Part shown: positions 1-9,461 of the stretch, piece by piece | How the letters are laid out: every line of letters starts with the position of its first letter | Numbering within the stretch: position 1 is the stretch's first letter | Assembly: GCA_902615855.1 (NCBI GenBank) | Contig: CACMQN010000005.1 | Coordinates: 72,596 to 127,836 of the forward strand | Length of the DNA: 55,241 bases | Direction of reading: 5' to 3' | DNA from: an uncultured Candidatus Actinomarina sp. | GTDB taxonomy: Bacteria; Actinomycetota; Acidimicrobiia; Actinomarinales; Actinomarinaceae | Position numbers and translations under genes: made by a program | The notes under the pieces: model-generated | Told to the model about the DNA's origin: nothing | The model's database searches: none | What the model saw: only the letters and a program-made list of their open reading frames with translations

Positions 1-888
1 CCTTCAGACTCAGATGATTTTACAAAACTAAGGGAATCGTTGGATAAATATGTATTAAATGATGCAAGCTTTGTTTTTGAACCAGAAACCTCTTCTGCCT
101 TCGGATTTGGATTTAGATGTGGATTTTTGGGCCTTTTGCATTTAGAGATTGTTATTGAAAGATTAGAGAGAGAGTTCGACCTATCTTTGATTGTGACCCC
201 ACCATCAGTAGAGTTTAAGCTTATAAGGAATAACGACGAAGAAAGAGTTATAAGAAACCCCTCTATTCTTGATGAATATACTGATATAAAAAAATTACAA
301 GAGAGAATTTGTGAAGTAGATTTATTATTTCCAAAAGAGTATCTTGGCGCAATTTTGACGCTCTTAAATGATAAAAGAGGCATACAGGAAGATCTAACTT
401 ATCTAAGTACGACAATGGTCAAGCTGAAATATAAGCTACCTCTGCTAGAACTAGTCTCAGGATTTTATGATTCACTTAAATCTATCTCACAGGGTTTTGC
501 ATCAATTGACTATAAAATTTTAGGATTTGAAGACGGAAGTTTGGTCAAACTAGATATTCTTGTTAATGGTATGGTGGTAGATTCATTTAGTTCGATTCTT
601 TCAAAAGATAGTGCAGAATTTGTTGGGAGAAATAGGGTAAAAAAATTAGCTGATCTAATCCCACGTCAACAATTTGATATACCAATTCAAGCTGCGATAG
701 GTTCACGAATTATATCTAGAGAGACTGTAAAAGCCCTCCGAAAGGATGTTACTGCAAAACTTTATGGAGGCGATGTTACTAGAAAGAGGAAACTTTTAGA
801 AAAGCAAAAAGAAGGTAAGAAAAAGATGAGAAGCATTGGAAGGGTAGAAGTGCCCAAAGAGGCCTTTAAAGAGTTTTTAAAACAATAG
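1..888 (+). CDS. lepA: Elongation factor 4 (LepA), 3' part only
   Basis: Ribosome-associated translational GTPase that back-translocates or remodels stalled ribosomes in the cytosol. The reading frame is open from base 1, so the gene enters from the left edge; about 295 C-terminal codons of a protein usually near 600 are present and the GTPase domain lies outside. The motif FGFRCGFLGLLHLEI near the start and the basic C-terminal RKRKLLEKQKEGKKKM are LepA hallmarks and separate it from EF-G and TypA. An in-frame TTG at 40 is internal, not the start. The TAG stop is followed after one base by the rsmE ATG, so it heads or continues the operon. The identity is secure. Confidence 0.96.
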   Translation, partial: PSDSDDFTKLRESLDKYVLNDASFVFEPETSSAFGFGFRCGFLGLLHLEIVIERLEREFDLSLIVTPPSVEFKLIRNNDEERVIRNPSILDEYTDIKKLQERICEVDLLFPKEYLGAILTLLNDKRGIQEDLTYLSTTMVKLKYKLPLLELVSGFYDSLKSISQGFASIDYKILGFEDGSLVKLDILVNGMVVDSFSSILSKDSAEFVGRNRVKKLADLIPRQQFDIPIQAAIGSRIISRETVKALRKDVTAKLYGGDVTRKRKLLEKQKEGKKKMRSIGRVEVPKEAFKEFLKQ

Positions 889-889
889 T

Positions 890-1522
890 ATGCATACTCC
901 TACAGTTTTTGATTCAAAAATATTAGATACTTTCAAAGAGTTAGAACTTTCTGATGAAAAATTACATCATTTAAAAAATGTTTTGAGGATTAAAGATATG
1001 GATGAAATAAAGATATCAAATGGAAAAGGAAAAATTTATTTTGGAAACTTAGAAGGAAATATTGTTTCATTAAAATCTAATCAAGAATTTGAAAGAAAAA
1101 ATGATATTGATGTATTTATTTCTTTCATTCAAGATAAAGATAGGCTTCGTTTTATTGTTGAGAAATTAACGGAGCTATCTGTAAAATCAATTACTTTCGG
1201 CCCTACAGATCATTCACAAAAAATAAAAGTTGATTTAGATAAGCTTGATATGTGGTCTACCTCAGCAGTAGAGCAATCAGGAAACGCATTTAAACCAGAT
1301 ATATTTATTGCAAATAATTTAGATTTTGAAAAATTTAATCATTGCCTAGATATAACTGGTAAAAATATCGTAGAAAACAGTAGTATGAAAAAAATAGCAA
1401 TTGGCCCTGAAGGTGGCTGGTCTAATAATGAGAAAGATAAATTTAAATACCTATCAAATATTGGTGATTTTACCTTAAGAACAGAGACAGCCTCAATACT
1501 TGGTGTATCCTTATTGATGTAA
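890..1522 (+). CDS. rsmE: 16S rRNA m3U1498 methyltransferase RsmE
   Basis: SPOUT-class methyltransferase that methylates N3 of U1498 in 16S rRNA using S-adenosylmethionine. The C-terminal knot is recognisable from IAIGPEGGW (about residue 170) and TLRTETASILG near the end; the N-terminal part carries LHHLKNVLRIKD, the PUA-like RNA-binding start typical of the family. At 210 residues it is shorter than the usual 230-250 and stops roughly seven residues before the common end, which is probably natural trimming. It begins one base after the lepA stop and is followed after 8 bases by the HIT gene, so it is cotranscribed. Confidence 0.9.
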   Translation: MHTPTVFDSKILDTFKELELSDEKLHHLKNVLRIKDMDEIKISNGKGKIYFGNLEGNIVSLKSNQEFERKNDIDVFISFIQDKDRLRFIVEKLTELSVKSITFGPTDHSQKIKVDLDKLDMWSTSAVEQSGNAFKPDIFIANNLDFEKFNHCLDITGKNIVENSSMKKIAIGPEGGWSNNEKDKFKYLSNIGDFTLRTETASILGVSLLM

Positions 1523-1530
1523 AATATAAT

Positions 1531-1872
1531 ATGGAAGAAAAATCAATATTTGAAATGATTCTAGATAAAGAAATAGAATCAGAAATAATTTACGAAGATG
1601 ACGATATATTTTCAATTAAAGACATAAATCCTGTGGCTAGAATTCACCTACTAATAATTCCCAAAAAAAGAATAAACACAATAAATAATTTATCTGATGA
1701 GGACACATTGTTGGTTGGAAAGATGATACAAGTAGCTAAAGATTTAGCAAAAAAATATGAAATAGATGAGAGTGGCTATAGATTAATCTTTAACACTAAT
1801 GACGATGGTGGGCAGACTGTTTACCATATACATCTCCATTTAATTGGTGGAGAAAAATTGAAGGCTTTCTAA
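1531..1872 (+). CDS. HIT-family nucleotide hydrolase/transferase
   Basis: Small cytosolic histidine-triad protein (113 residues), a family that hydrolyses adenosine phosphoramidates and related nucleotides. The catalytic triad is seen as HIHLHLIGG near residues 99-107. The N-terminal segment ending in IHLLIIPKKRI matches the HINT/PKCI branch rather than GalT or Fhit. The stop codon overlaps the phoH start by one base (TAATG), which indicates translational coupling. HIT genes beside phoH and rsmE are a common bacterial arrangement. The exact substrate cannot be read from sequence. Confidence 0.92.
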   Translation: MEEKSIFEMILDKEIESEIIYEDDDIFSIKDINPVARIHLLIIPKKRINTINNLSDEDTLLVGKMIQVAKDLAKKYEIDESGYRLIFNTNDDGGQTVYHIHLHLIGGEKLKAF

Positions 1873-2804
1873 TGGTTGTTGAAAAAGTCATTCCAAATAA
1901 TATTGAATTAATTAATTTGTTTGGAATTAATGACAATAATTTAAAATATATAAAAAAAATTTTTCCGGCATTAAAAATCAATGCAAGGGGCAACATTCTT
2001 TATATAGAGGGAAACAAGGATAGGATAGAAAAACTAGTTAGCTTAATTGATGAAATGGTTGTTCTAAATCAAAATAATCAGACTGTCGACATTCCTGATA
2101 TCGAACTTTTAATGAATATGAATGGGACATTAAATGCTAATGGCAAAAAATTAAGCACAATAAGCATTACAAATAATAAGTCCATAAAAGTTAAAAATGT
2201 AAGTCAATACAAATATATAGAAACAATTATGAATTCAACTGTCACATTTGGAGTCGGGCCTGCTGGAACAGGAAAAACCTTTTTAGCGGTTGCTAGTGCT
2301 GTAAAAATGTACTCTGAAGATCAGATAAAGAAAATTGTTCTTACTAGGCCAGCAGTAGAAGCTGGAGAAAAACTGGGATTTCTACCAGGTGACTTATCTC
2401 AAAAAATTGATCCCTACTTGGTCCCATTATTTGATTCTTTGGAATACTTTTTTGGTAATGAGAACCTGGAGTATTTGATAGAAAAAAGAAATATTGAAAT
2501 CGTTCCGCTTGCTTATATGAGAGGTAGAACATTAAACAACGCATGTATTATTCTTGATGAAGCACAAAATGCCACTTCAGGACAAATAAAAATGTTTCTA
2601 ACAAGACTAGGAGAGAATTCTAAAGTAATTATTACTGGTGATGAATCACAGATAGATCTTTATAATACTGATAACTCAGGTCTAAAAAGAACAAGAAAAG
2701 CACTTTCTAATATTGATGAAATATCTGTCATGGAATTTGACAATTCTGATATTGTTAGAAATCCTATTGTTTCAAAAATATTAGAGGTATTTCCAAAGAA
2801 ATAA
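1872..2804 (+). CDS. phoH: PhoH-like ATPase
   Basis: P-loop ATPase of the PhoH/YbeZ family, linked to RNA metabolism and ribosome maturation together with YbeY. Walker A is GPAGTGKT around residue 130 and Walker B is ACIILDEAQ around residue 227. The N-terminal ~110 residues form the usual KH-like region of PhoH proteins. The length (310) is normal. It overlaps the HIT gene and the following HD hydrolase gene by one base each (TAATG junctions), and ybeY lies just beyond, matching the conserved phoH-ybeY partnership. Confidence 0.94.
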   Translation: MVVEKVIPNNIELINLFGINDNNLKYIKKIFPALKINARGNILYIEGNKDRIEKLVSLIDEMVVLNQNNQTVDIPDIELLMNMNGTLNANGKKLSTISITNNKSIKVKNVSQYKYIETIMNSTVTFGVGPAGTGKTFLAVASAVKMYSEDQIKKIVLTRPAVEAGEKLGFLPGDLSQKIDPYLVPLFDSLEYFFGNENLEYLIEKRNIEIVPLAYMRGRTLNNACIILDEAQNATSGQIKMFLTRLGENSKVIITGDESQIDLYNTDNSGLKRTRKALSNIDEISVMEFDNSDIVRNPIVSKILEVFPKK

Positions 2805-4978
2805 TGAGAAATTACCTTTCTTTTGGTGTAAAACTTTTATACATTGCAATTTTCGGTGGTTTAGTTTGGTTTATTTCATTCTCAATATTTCCTGAAAATC
2901 AAGTAATAAAAATTAGTATTGGAGAGGAATCACCTTCGACATTTTTAGCTCCAAAATATATAGAAATTGTGGACGATGAGCAAACTAATGAAAATATCAC
3001 GAAAGCTGTTGATTCAGTTAATCCAATATATTCAATAAATTCAGATCTTAATCAAACTGTTTTAAATGGGATTACGAGTATGTTTTTGACGGTCATTGAG
3101 GCAAGAACAGAAGAAGTCCTAGTATCAAGTGATCAAGATGAAGTTGGTGAGAGTACGGAACCAGTAGTTGAGGTTGTTGAGTTAAATAAAATTCAGCAGA
3201 TAGAAAAAATTGCAAGTTCATTATTGTTCTCAACAATTTCAACGGCGAATATCGAAGTTCTTGTTGAGATATCAAATTATGATTTATTAAACAAAACAGG
3301 ATATCTTTCTCAGCTAGAACTTGAGGCAAAAAGCTTAGCTAGTGATATTCTACAAGTTGGTATCAACAATGATAATTTAAACCAAACAAGACAGAATCTT
3401 GTATCAAATCCTCCATATTTAGATTTATCAAGTGAGTTGTTCGCATTAATCCCAGAAAGTAGATTAAGATCCTCTGTTGCAGAATTAATAGCAGAAAATT
3501 TAACAGTCAATCAAAAACTTGAACAAGAACTATGGGATGAGCAAAAACAGAAAGTTGCAGACTCAATTGATCCTGTAATTGTGAAATATTTTGAAGAAGA
3601 CATAGTAGTTAGTGAGGGTGAAAAAATTAACTCTGTCCAATACAACGCATTAGATAATTTTGGATATTTATCAGGAGAGTCAAGAAGTATACAAACTGCC
3701 GCAATACCAATAATCTTTTCAGTCTTTGTTTTAATTTATTTCTTATTATGGAGATTTAAGGATTCTATGTGGAACAATAACAATGAATTCTTATTGTTAT
3801 TGACATTAATACTTATTTCATCATTATTTTTGAGAGGTATTTCATATTTTTCCCAGAGTTTAGATTTAAATTATCTCAAATATGCCGTTCCAATTTCTTT
3901 TGTAGGTGTAGTTTCGGCTGTTTTACTAAATCTTAGAGCAACACTTATTTTGTCACTCTCAAGTTCGTTGTTAGCCCTTGCTGGTGGTGGAAATATAGGT
4001 CTTGTTGCTATGGGAGCCGTACTTACAGTTGTGCCCTCAATATTTCTCTCAGAGGATATAGACAGAATTACTTTGAGGCAAAGAATAATTTATATCACCT
4101 TATCTCAACCAGTAGTCGCTTTTGGAATATTCTTTTTTCTAAGAGAAGATTTCAGTTTTGTTGAAATTTTTGTATCTTCTTTACTTGGAGGGTTAGTCGG
4201 TAATCTAGCAGCATTTTCGCTAATAAATTATATTGAATTGGCATTTAGATTAACTACAAATTTTAGACTTTCAGAAATTGCAGACAGAAACCATCCGGGA
4301 CTTAGATATTTAGAAGAGAAAGCTCTAGGGACATTCAATCACTCTCTAGTTGTTGGAACACTAGGGGATAGGGCAGCAAATCTAATTGGTGCAAATTCAC
4401 AATTAGTAAGAGCTATGGCCTACTTTCACGATTTGGGAAAAACTGAAAACCCTTCAATGTTTGTTGAAAATCAGTTTGGATCAAGTAATCCACATGATAA
4501 CTTAACTTCAAATGAATCAGTAGAAATTATCAGATCACACGTTACAGATGGTGTGAAATTAGCCAAAAAATTCAAAATCCCTGAAGCAGTTTACAGAGGG
4601 ATAATCGAACATCATGGTGATTCAGTGATGAGATATTTTTATGAAAAAGAAAAACTCACAAATCCAGAAGTTACAAAAGATGATTTTAGACACCTTGGAG
4701 ATAAGCCAAGTTCGAAAGAAACTGTTATTTTAATGTTTGCAGATGCTCTAGAAGCAGCATGCAGAGCAAGATTTCAATATGAAGATGCTGATGAAGAAAA
4801 AATATCTAATTTAGTAACTGAAATTTTTGAAGAAAAAATCAATGATGGTCAATTACTTAACGCACCTATAACCTTCCAAGATCTTGAAAGAATTAAACAA
4901 TCATTTCAAGCAAGCTTAGAAGGCCTTTATCATCAACGAGTTTTGTATCCAGAATTTACAAAAGATGAAGAAGAATAA
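2804..4978 (+). CDS. 7TM-HD membrane phosphohydrolase (PgpH/YqfF-like, c-di-AMP)
   Basis: Large membrane protein (724 residues) of the 7TMR-HDED/HDIG family, whose characterised member PgpH degrades cyclic di-AMP. There is one N-terminal membrane segment (about 9-28), an extracytoplasmic domain to about 290, a cluster of hydrophobic segments from about 297 to 480, then a cytosolic HD domain. HD residues are visible as FNHSLVVG (near 511), YFHDLGKTENP (near 540) and IIEHHGD (near 600). It sits between phoH and ybeY, the usual place in Firmicutes and in many Actinobacteria. Activity on c-di-AMP is inferred from family knowledge; no diadenylate cyclase gene is in the window. Confidence 0.88.
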   Translation: MRNYLSFGVKLLYIAIFGGLVWFISFSIFPENQVIKISIGEESPSTFLAPKYIEIVDDEQTNENITKAVDSVNPIYSINSDLNQTVLNGITSMFLTVIEARTEEVLVSSDQDEVGESTEPVVEVVELNKIQQIEKIASSLLFSTISTANIEVLVEISNYDLLNKTGYLSQLELEAKSLASDILQVGINNDNLNQTRQNLVSNPPYLDLSSELFALIPESRLRSSVAELIAENLTVNQKLEQELWDEQKQKVADSIDPVIVKYFEEDIVVSEGEKINSVQYNALDNFGYLSGESRSIQTAAIPIIFSVFVLIYFLLWRFKDSMWNNNNEFLLLLTLILISSLFLRGISYFSQSLDLNYLKYAVPISFVGVVSAVLLNLRATLILSLSSSLLALAGGGNIGLVAMGAVLTVVPSIFLSEDIDRITLRQRIIYITLSQPVVAFGIFFFLREDFSFVEIFVSSLLGGLVGNLAAFSLINYIELAFRLTTNFRLSEIADRNHPGLRYLEEKALGTFNHSLVVGTLGDRAANLIGANSQLVRAMAYFHDLGKTENPSMFVENQFGSSNPHDNLTSNESVEIIRSHVTDGVKLAKKFKIPEAVYRGIIEHHGDSVMRYFYEKEKLTNPEVTKDDFRHLGDKPSSKETVILMFADALEAACRARFQYEDADEEKISNLVTEIFEEKINDGQLLNAPITFQDLERIKQSFQASLEGLYHQRVLYPEFTKDEEE

Positions 4979-4981
4979 ATA

Positions 4982-5425
4982 TTGAAAATTGTTTTTAACG
5001 GTTATTTTTATAAAAATGAAAAATTAAAAGTAGACAAGGCTGTAAAAATTTTTTCTCAGACTTTCAAAATATCAAAAAATTTTCACTTTACTGTTCACTC
5101 TCTAAATGAGAGTGAATCAAAAGAATTAAATCATAAAACTTTTAATAAAAACAAACCAACAGATGTTTTATCTTTTCCTTTATACAACGACATTGACTCT
5201 ATAAACAAATTAGATAAAAGGATGTCTGAAGATATGGGTGATATGTTTATTTGTAGAAATGTCATTAAAAAGAATGCAGAAATCTACAATAAAGATTTTG
5301 TTGAAGAACTACAATATATTGTAATTCATGGGCTTTTGCATTTAGTAGGTTACTCACATAAAAAAAATGACAAATTAAAAGCGAATGAAACGAAACTTAT
5401 GAAGAAAATTTGGAATGAATCTTAA
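4982..5425 (+). CDS. ybeY: Endoribonuclease YbeY
   Basis: Metal-dependent single-strand endoribonuclease needed for 16S rRNA 3' maturation and ribosome quality control. The zinc-binding signature is seen as HGLLHLVGYSHK near residues 117-128 (three histidines in the family spacing), preceded by TDVLSFPLY, another family motif. The 147-residue length is normal. The start is TTG at 4982, three bases after the preceding stop; no better start is available. The 3' end overlaps uppS by 11 bases. In many Actinobacteria era and recO sit after ybeY; neither is found here. Confidence 0.93.
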   Translation: MKIVFNGYFYKNEKLKVDKAVKIFSQTFKISKNFHFTVHSLNESESKELNHKTFNKNKPTDVLSFPLYNDIDSINKLDKRMSEDMGDMFICRNVIKKNAEIYNKDFVEELQYIVIHGLLHLVGYSHKKNDKLKANETKLMKKIWNES

Positions 5426-6113
5426 GGATATAAACCTTAATCACATTGCCATAATTATGGATGGTAATGGTAGATGGGCAACTAACCAGGGACTAGAGAG
5501 AACTGCAGGACACGCTGCAGGTGAATTTTCCCTTTCACGTTCAATTGATTGGGCACTTAAAAACAATCTGAAATGGCTTACGGTTTATGCTTTTTCGACT
5601 GAAAATTGGTCAAGGTCTAAAGAAGAAGTTGATTTTTTAATGTTTTTCAATCGAGATATTTTGATAAGAAGAAGAGAAGAATTTAATGATAAAGGTGTCA
5701 GATTTCATTTTATTGGTGATTTAGAAGACAATAGAATTCCTGATGAAAATAAATTTCTCATGAATGAAACTGAACAACTGACCAAGAAAAATAAAAAGTT
5801 GAATCTTGTATTTGCATTTAACTATGGTTCTAGAAAAGAAATTCATGATGCTTACGCAAAATTAAATAAAAATTCTATTGATAAATTAGATGAAGAAAAA
5901 TTTCGAGCTACTCTATTATTGCCTGAAATGCCAGATCCAGATTTATTAATACGTACAGCAGGAGAGAAGAGAGTAAGTAATTTTCTTCTCTATCAATTAA
6001 GCTACACTGAACTTATGTTTACTGATACTTTATGGCCTGATTTTGATGAAAAAGAATTAGATTCAGCCGTTCAAGAATTTCAGAATAGAGTAAGAAAGTA
6101 CGGTAATGCCTGA
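5415..6113 (+). CDS. uppS: Undecaprenyl/polyprenyl diphosphate synthase (cis-prenyltransferase)
   Basis: Cytosolic cis-prenyltransferase that condenses isopentenyl diphosphate to the C50-C55 lipid carrier used for peptidoglycan and surface polysaccharides. The catalytic Asp lies in IAIIMDGNGRWA (near residue 16); AFSTENWSRS, FNYGSRKEI and LLYQLSYTEL are further family signatures. The length (232) is normal. One difference: the usual RT.GE.R.SNF segment reads RTAGEKRVSNF, still conserved. It overlaps ybeY by 11 bases and glyS by 8. Its product is the carrier that the polysaccharide island downstream would load. Confidence 0.94.
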   Translation: MNLKDINLNHIAIIMDGNGRWATNQGLERTAGHAAGEFSLSRSIDWALKNNLKWLTVYAFSTENWSRSKEEVDFLMFFNRDILIRRREEFNDKGVRFHFIGDLEDNRIPDENKFLMNETEQLTKKNKKLNLVFAFNYGSRKEIHDAYAKLNKNSIDKLDEEKFRATLLLPEMPDPDLLIRTAGEKRVSNFLLYQLSYTELMFTDTLWPDFDEKELDSAVQEFQNRVRKYGNA

Positions 6114-7389
6114 AGAATTATTTGATAAAGTTGTAAAAATTGCTCAATCAAGAGGATTTGTATTTAATGCTTCATCAATATATGGAGGATTGAGAAGTTC
6201 TTATGACTATGGCCCATTAGGTGTACTTTTGAAAAAGAACATCGAAAATATGTGGTGGAAAAGTATTAGTAATTTAGAAGTTGAAATTTATCCAGTAGAT
6301 ACTGCAATTATACAATCAAGCGATGTTTGGAGGGCTTCTGGTCATGTAGGTGAATTTACGGATCCTATGGTTGACCATAAACCTACAGGTGAAAGATTTA
6401 GAGCTGATCAGATACCAAACCATATTAAGAAAGAGGATTTAACTGAACCTCGTCAATTTAATCTGATGTTTCAGACAAACATTGGGCCGGTTGAAAATGA
6501 AAACTCAACTGTTTATTTAAGACCAGAAACTGCACAAGGTATATTTGTAAATTTTGAAAATGTTTTGAGAACAATGAGAGCAAAAATACCTTTCGGAATT
6601 GGAAATATTGGAAAGTCATTTAGAAACGAAATTACACCCGGACAATTTATTTTTAGGACAAGAGAGTTTGAACAAATGGAGATTGAATTTTTTTGTGATG
6701 AGAGTGAAGAGGACAAGTGGTTTGATTATTGGATTGAAAATAGACTTAATTGGTACAAAAACCTGGGTATTCCTGAAAATAAATTAAGAATAAGAGAACA
6801 TGATGAATCTGAACTAGCACATTATGCGAAGAAAACATCAGATATTGAGTTTGAATATCCTTGGGGATGGGGTGAGCTTGAAGGAATTGCCAATAGAGGT
6901 AATTATGATTTGAATGCTCACCAAGAAAGTAGTGGTAAGGATTTGAGATATTTTGATCCAAATAGTGATAACAAATTTACTCCATCTGTTATCGAGCCTG
7001 CTGGAGGCCTGACCCGTACTTTATTTGCGGTTTTACTTTCATTGTATGAAGAAGAGGAATTAGAAAAAGAGGTAAGGACTCTATTCAAATTTGAATTTGA
7101 CCTCGCTCCAATTCAAATTGGGATTCTTCCATTAAGTAAAAAAGAAGAATTAATCGAAGTATGTAATTCTATTAAATCTGAACTGGGTCCATATTTCAGA
7201 ACAGAAATTGATGTAACTCAATCTATTGGAAAACGCTATAGAAGACAGGATGAAATTGGGACTCCTTATTGTGTAACTGTAGATTTTGATACATTACAAG
7301 ATAAGGCTGTAACTGTACGAGATAGAGACAGTATGTCACAAGAAAGAATTAAAATCGAAGATATAAAAAGCTATTTTGACAATATGTAA
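6106..7389 (+). CDS. glyS: Glycyl-tRNA synthetase (alpha2, class II)
   Basis: Charges tRNA-Gly with glycine in the cytosol. It is the single-chain dimeric type (427 residues), not the alpha/beta tetramer. Class II motifs: motif 2 in GKSFRNEITPGQFIFRTREF (about residues 166-185), motif 3 in EPAGGLTRTLF (about 297-307), and the family sequence YDYGPLGVLLKKN near residue 35. The C-terminal anticodon-binding domain includes RYRRQDEIGTPYC. The start ATG overlaps the uppS stop by 8 bases and the stop overlaps dnaG by one base. The uppS-glyS-dnaG order is the actinobacterial arrangement, with dgt missing between glyS and dnaG. Confidence 0.95.
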   Translation: MPEELFDKVVKIAQSRGFVFNASSIYGGLRSSYDYGPLGVLLKKNIENMWWKSISNLEVEIYPVDTAIIQSSDVWRASGHVGEFTDPMVDHKPTGERFRADQIPNHIKKEDLTEPRQFNLMFQTNIGPVENENSTVYLRPETAQGIFVNFENVLRTMRAKIPFGIGNIGKSFRNEITPGQFIFRTREFEQMEIEFFCDESEEDKWFDYWIENRLNWYKNLGIPENKLRIREHDESELAHYAKKTSDIEFEYPWGWGELEGIANRGNYDLNAHQESSGKDLRYFDPNSDNKFTPSVIEPAGGLTRTLFAVLLSLYEEEELEKEVRTLFKFEFDLAPIQIGILPLSKKEELIEVCNSIKSELGPYFRTEIDVTQSIGKRYRRQDEIGTPYCVTVDFDTLQDKAVTVRDRDSMSQERIKIEDIKSYFDNM

Positions 7390-9020
7390 TGGGAATCTCA
7401 AAACAATCAATCGACGACTTAAAAAATAGATCTAAAATAAGTGATTTTATTCTTAGTTCTACAACCGGAAAATTAAGAGGTAATAAAGGTATGGCTCTTT
7501 GCCCTTTTCACGGTGAAAAAACTGCAAGCATGAGCTTTACAGATGAAGATAATTTGTTTCATTGTTTTGGCTGTAAAGAGGGCGGAGATATTTATAAGTA
7601 CATTCAATTGATAAATAATGTTGAATTTCAAGAATCAGTTGAGATTGCTGCTGAAAAGTATGGATTTAATCTCACATATACTGATTCAAAGTTCGAGAGT
7701 GACCAAAAAAATCTTACAGGAACAATGAGTAAAATTCATAATTACTTTATTAACAATATGAAAGAAGGTAAAAGCTCTGAGTCAATCGAATATTTAAAGT
7801 CGAGAGATTTAGATGGATCAGATATAAAAAAATTTCGAATTGGCTTTGCTGAAAAAGATGAAAGAAATACAAACGAGTTTTTTAAAAAAAATAATCTATC
7901 AAAAACTGATTTAAAAAATCTTGGATTATTAAGTGAAAGAGGAAATTTTTTATTTAAAAATAGAATCATTTTTCCAATAACAAATTTAAGGAATGAAACG
8001 GTTGGTTTTGGTGGAAGAGCATTAGATGACTTTGGTCCAAAATATTTAAATACAGCAGAATCTTCAATTTATCGAAAAAATAGAACACTCTATTTTACAA
8101 GTGAGTTTTTATCTGATGTGAAAAAGAAAAAGTTTGTTATCTTAGTTGAAGGATATTTTGATGTAATTGCATTTAATAAACTTGGATTTAATAATGTTGC
8201 ATCACCATCTGGTACTGCTTTAACTGTTCAACAAATTAATCTACTTTCTAGATATACTAAAGAAATTTATCTGTGTTTTGATAATGACGAAGCAGGAGAT
8301 AGTGCAACGAAAAGGGTTCTGGAAATCAAAAATAACCAGCCTTCTGAAATCAATTTTTTCAAACTTAACCTTCCTGAAGAGTTTAAAGATATTTCAGAAC
8401 TTTATGAAAGCGGTAATAGTGATATCTCTAAAATTATTGTTGAAAAGGAAGATCTTGTTGAATTCTGTATCAATAAAATAATTGATAAAGATAATACAAA
8501 AAAAACATTTCAAGAATTTAAAAAAATATCAAGTTTCCTAAGTCCATTAGAAAAAGACTTATCTATTGGATATTTGAGTAAAAAAATAGGAATTACCAAA
8601 GAAGTATTAATAAATGAATTAAATTATCAGTCTGATAATGAGCCCATGTCACAAATTGAAAATGCTTCAAGACAAATTAAGCATATCGAAACCTTTCAAG
8701 ATATTTTAATTGCAGAAATTATAAAACAAAATTTTGATATTGATGATGATCTTGATTTTTTAATAAATTTAAATCTTGAATTAAAGAAATTGGTTGATGA
8801 ACTTAAAGCTAATAAAAATAGTAATGAATTCGAAAAGTATGTAAATATTTCTTATTCTAATGATCAACTTAAAGAATCTATTGCTAGGATTTATATTCAT
8901 TACTCTGAATTAAAAATTGAAAATCTAATTAAGGAAATGGATGAATCTAATGATTTATCATTGCTAGAAGATTTAGAAGACTTAAAAAAGAAAATTGAAT
9001 TTTATCAGAGTACTCTTTAA
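7389..9020 (+). CDS. dnaG: DNA primase DnaG
   Basis: Makes RNA primers for DNA replication. The CHC2 zinc-binding domain is visible at the N-terminus: LCPFHGEKTASMSF (Cys near 38, His near 41) and HCFGCKEGGD (two Cys near 59-62). The Toprim catalytic core has VEGYFDVIA (near 253) and CFDNDEAGDSA (near 297), carrying the metal-binding Glu and Asp residues. At 543 residues it is somewhat shorter than the common 600-640, and the C-terminal helicase-binding part is acidic and poorly conserved. It ends the housekeeping operon, 23 bases before tRNA-Asn. Confidence 0.94.
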   Translation: MGISKQSIDDLKNRSKISDFILSSTTGKLRGNKGMALCPFHGEKTASMSFTDEDNLFHCFGCKEGGDIYKYIQLINNVEFQESVEIAAEKYGFNLTYTDSKFESDQKNLTGTMSKIHNYFINNMKEGKSSESIEYLKSRDLDGSDIKKFRIGFAEKDERNTNEFFKKNNLSKTDLKNLGLLSERGNFLFKNRIIFPITNLRNETVGFGGRALDDFGPKYLNTAESSIYRKNRTLYFTSEFLSDVKKKKFVILVEGYFDVIAFNKLGFNNVASPSGTALTVQQINLLSRYTKEIYLCFDNDEAGDSATKRVLEIKNNQPSEINFFKLNLPEEFKDISELYESGNSDISKIIVEKEDLVEFCINKIIDKDNTKKTFQEFKKISSFLSPLEKDLSIGYLSKKIGITKEVLINELNYQSDNEPMSQIENASRQIKHIETFQDILIAEIIKQNFDIDDDLDFLINLNLELKKLVDELKANKNSNEFEKYVNISYSNDQLKESIARIYIHYSELKIENLIKEMDESNDLSLLEDLEDLKKKIEFYQSTL

Positions 9021-9043
9021 TACATACTATTATTAATTTGCTA

Positions 9044-9116
9044 TCCGAGGTAGCTCAATTGGCAGAGCAGCGGACTGTTAATCCGTTGGTTGTGGGTTCA
9101 AGTCCCACCCTCGGAG
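9044..9116 (+). tRNA. tRNA-Asn (anticodon GTT)
   Basis: A 73-base cloverleaf. The acceptor strands TCCGAGG (9044-9050) and CCTCGGA (9109-9115) pair fully, with discriminator G at 9116. The D arm has TAGCTCAATTGGCAGAGCA; the anticodon GTT is at 9077-9079 in the loop CTGTTAA; the T arm is GTGGGTTCAAGTCCCAC. No CCA is encoded. It lies between dnaG and the SCP2 gene and is followed by a run of five T, which may help termination. Confidence 0.97.
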
Positions 9117-9138
9117 CTTTTTAAATGGAAAAAGAAAG

Positions 9139-9144
9139 TATAAT
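9139..9144 (+). promoter_or_regulatory. Probable -10 box for the SCP2 gene / tRNA(CAT) unit
   Basis: A perfect TATAAT lies 18 bases upstream of the SCP2-domain ATG at 9163. The Shine-Dalgarno-like GGAGGA at 9155-9160 falls in the short leader. No convincing -35 box is seen at the expected distance. The unit it would drive is the SCP2 gene, the CAT tRNA 8 bases later and perhaps the following polymerase gene. Confidence 0.5.
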
Positions 9145-9162
9145 AACCTTGATTGGAGGAAT

Positions 9163-9453
9163 ATGGAAAATTTAGTTGAACTTATTCAAAAAAATGCAGA
9201 AGGTAAAGACCTCAGTATTTTAGGTGGAACTGTTAAGTTAGTTGTAGACGATCAGATTGTTTTCGTTACACCAGAGGGAGAAGTTTCTTCTAGTGACGAA
9301 GAGGCAGATTGCACAATGACAATTGATTCTGAGACTATGCAATCTATCATGAGTGGTGAAACCAGTGGTCAAGCAGCTTTCATGACCGGAAAATTAAAAG
9401 TTTCAGGTGACATGGGAATAGCGTTAAAGACACAATCATTCTTGGGTAATTAA
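9163..9453 (+). CDS. Small SCP2 sterol-transfer-domain protein
   Basis: A 96-residue soluble protein resembling the SCP2 lipid-carrier fold: DDQIVFVTPEGEV, then DCTMTIDSETMQSIMSGE, then the family-typical end FMTGKLKVSGDMGIALKTQ. Such stand-alone SCP2 proteins are thought to bind lipids or acyl chains; no enzyme activity is implied. It has a strong GGAGGA ribosome site at 9155-9160 and its own TATAAT, unlike its operon-bound neighbours, which suggests appreciable independent expression. It is flanked by two tRNA genes. Ligand unknown. Confidence 0.78.
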   Translation: MENLVELIQKNAEGKDLSILGGTVKLVVDDQIVFVTPEGEVSSSDEEADCTMTIDSETMQSIMSGETSGQAAFMTGKLKVSGDMGIALKTQSFLGN

Positions 9454-9461
9454 ATAAATTA

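Noticed and set aside
890-1530. Frameshift at the short rsmE C-terminus
   Set aside because: The protein reaches the catalytic LRTETA motif and only a few end residues are missing; no single-base change gives a clearly better tail.
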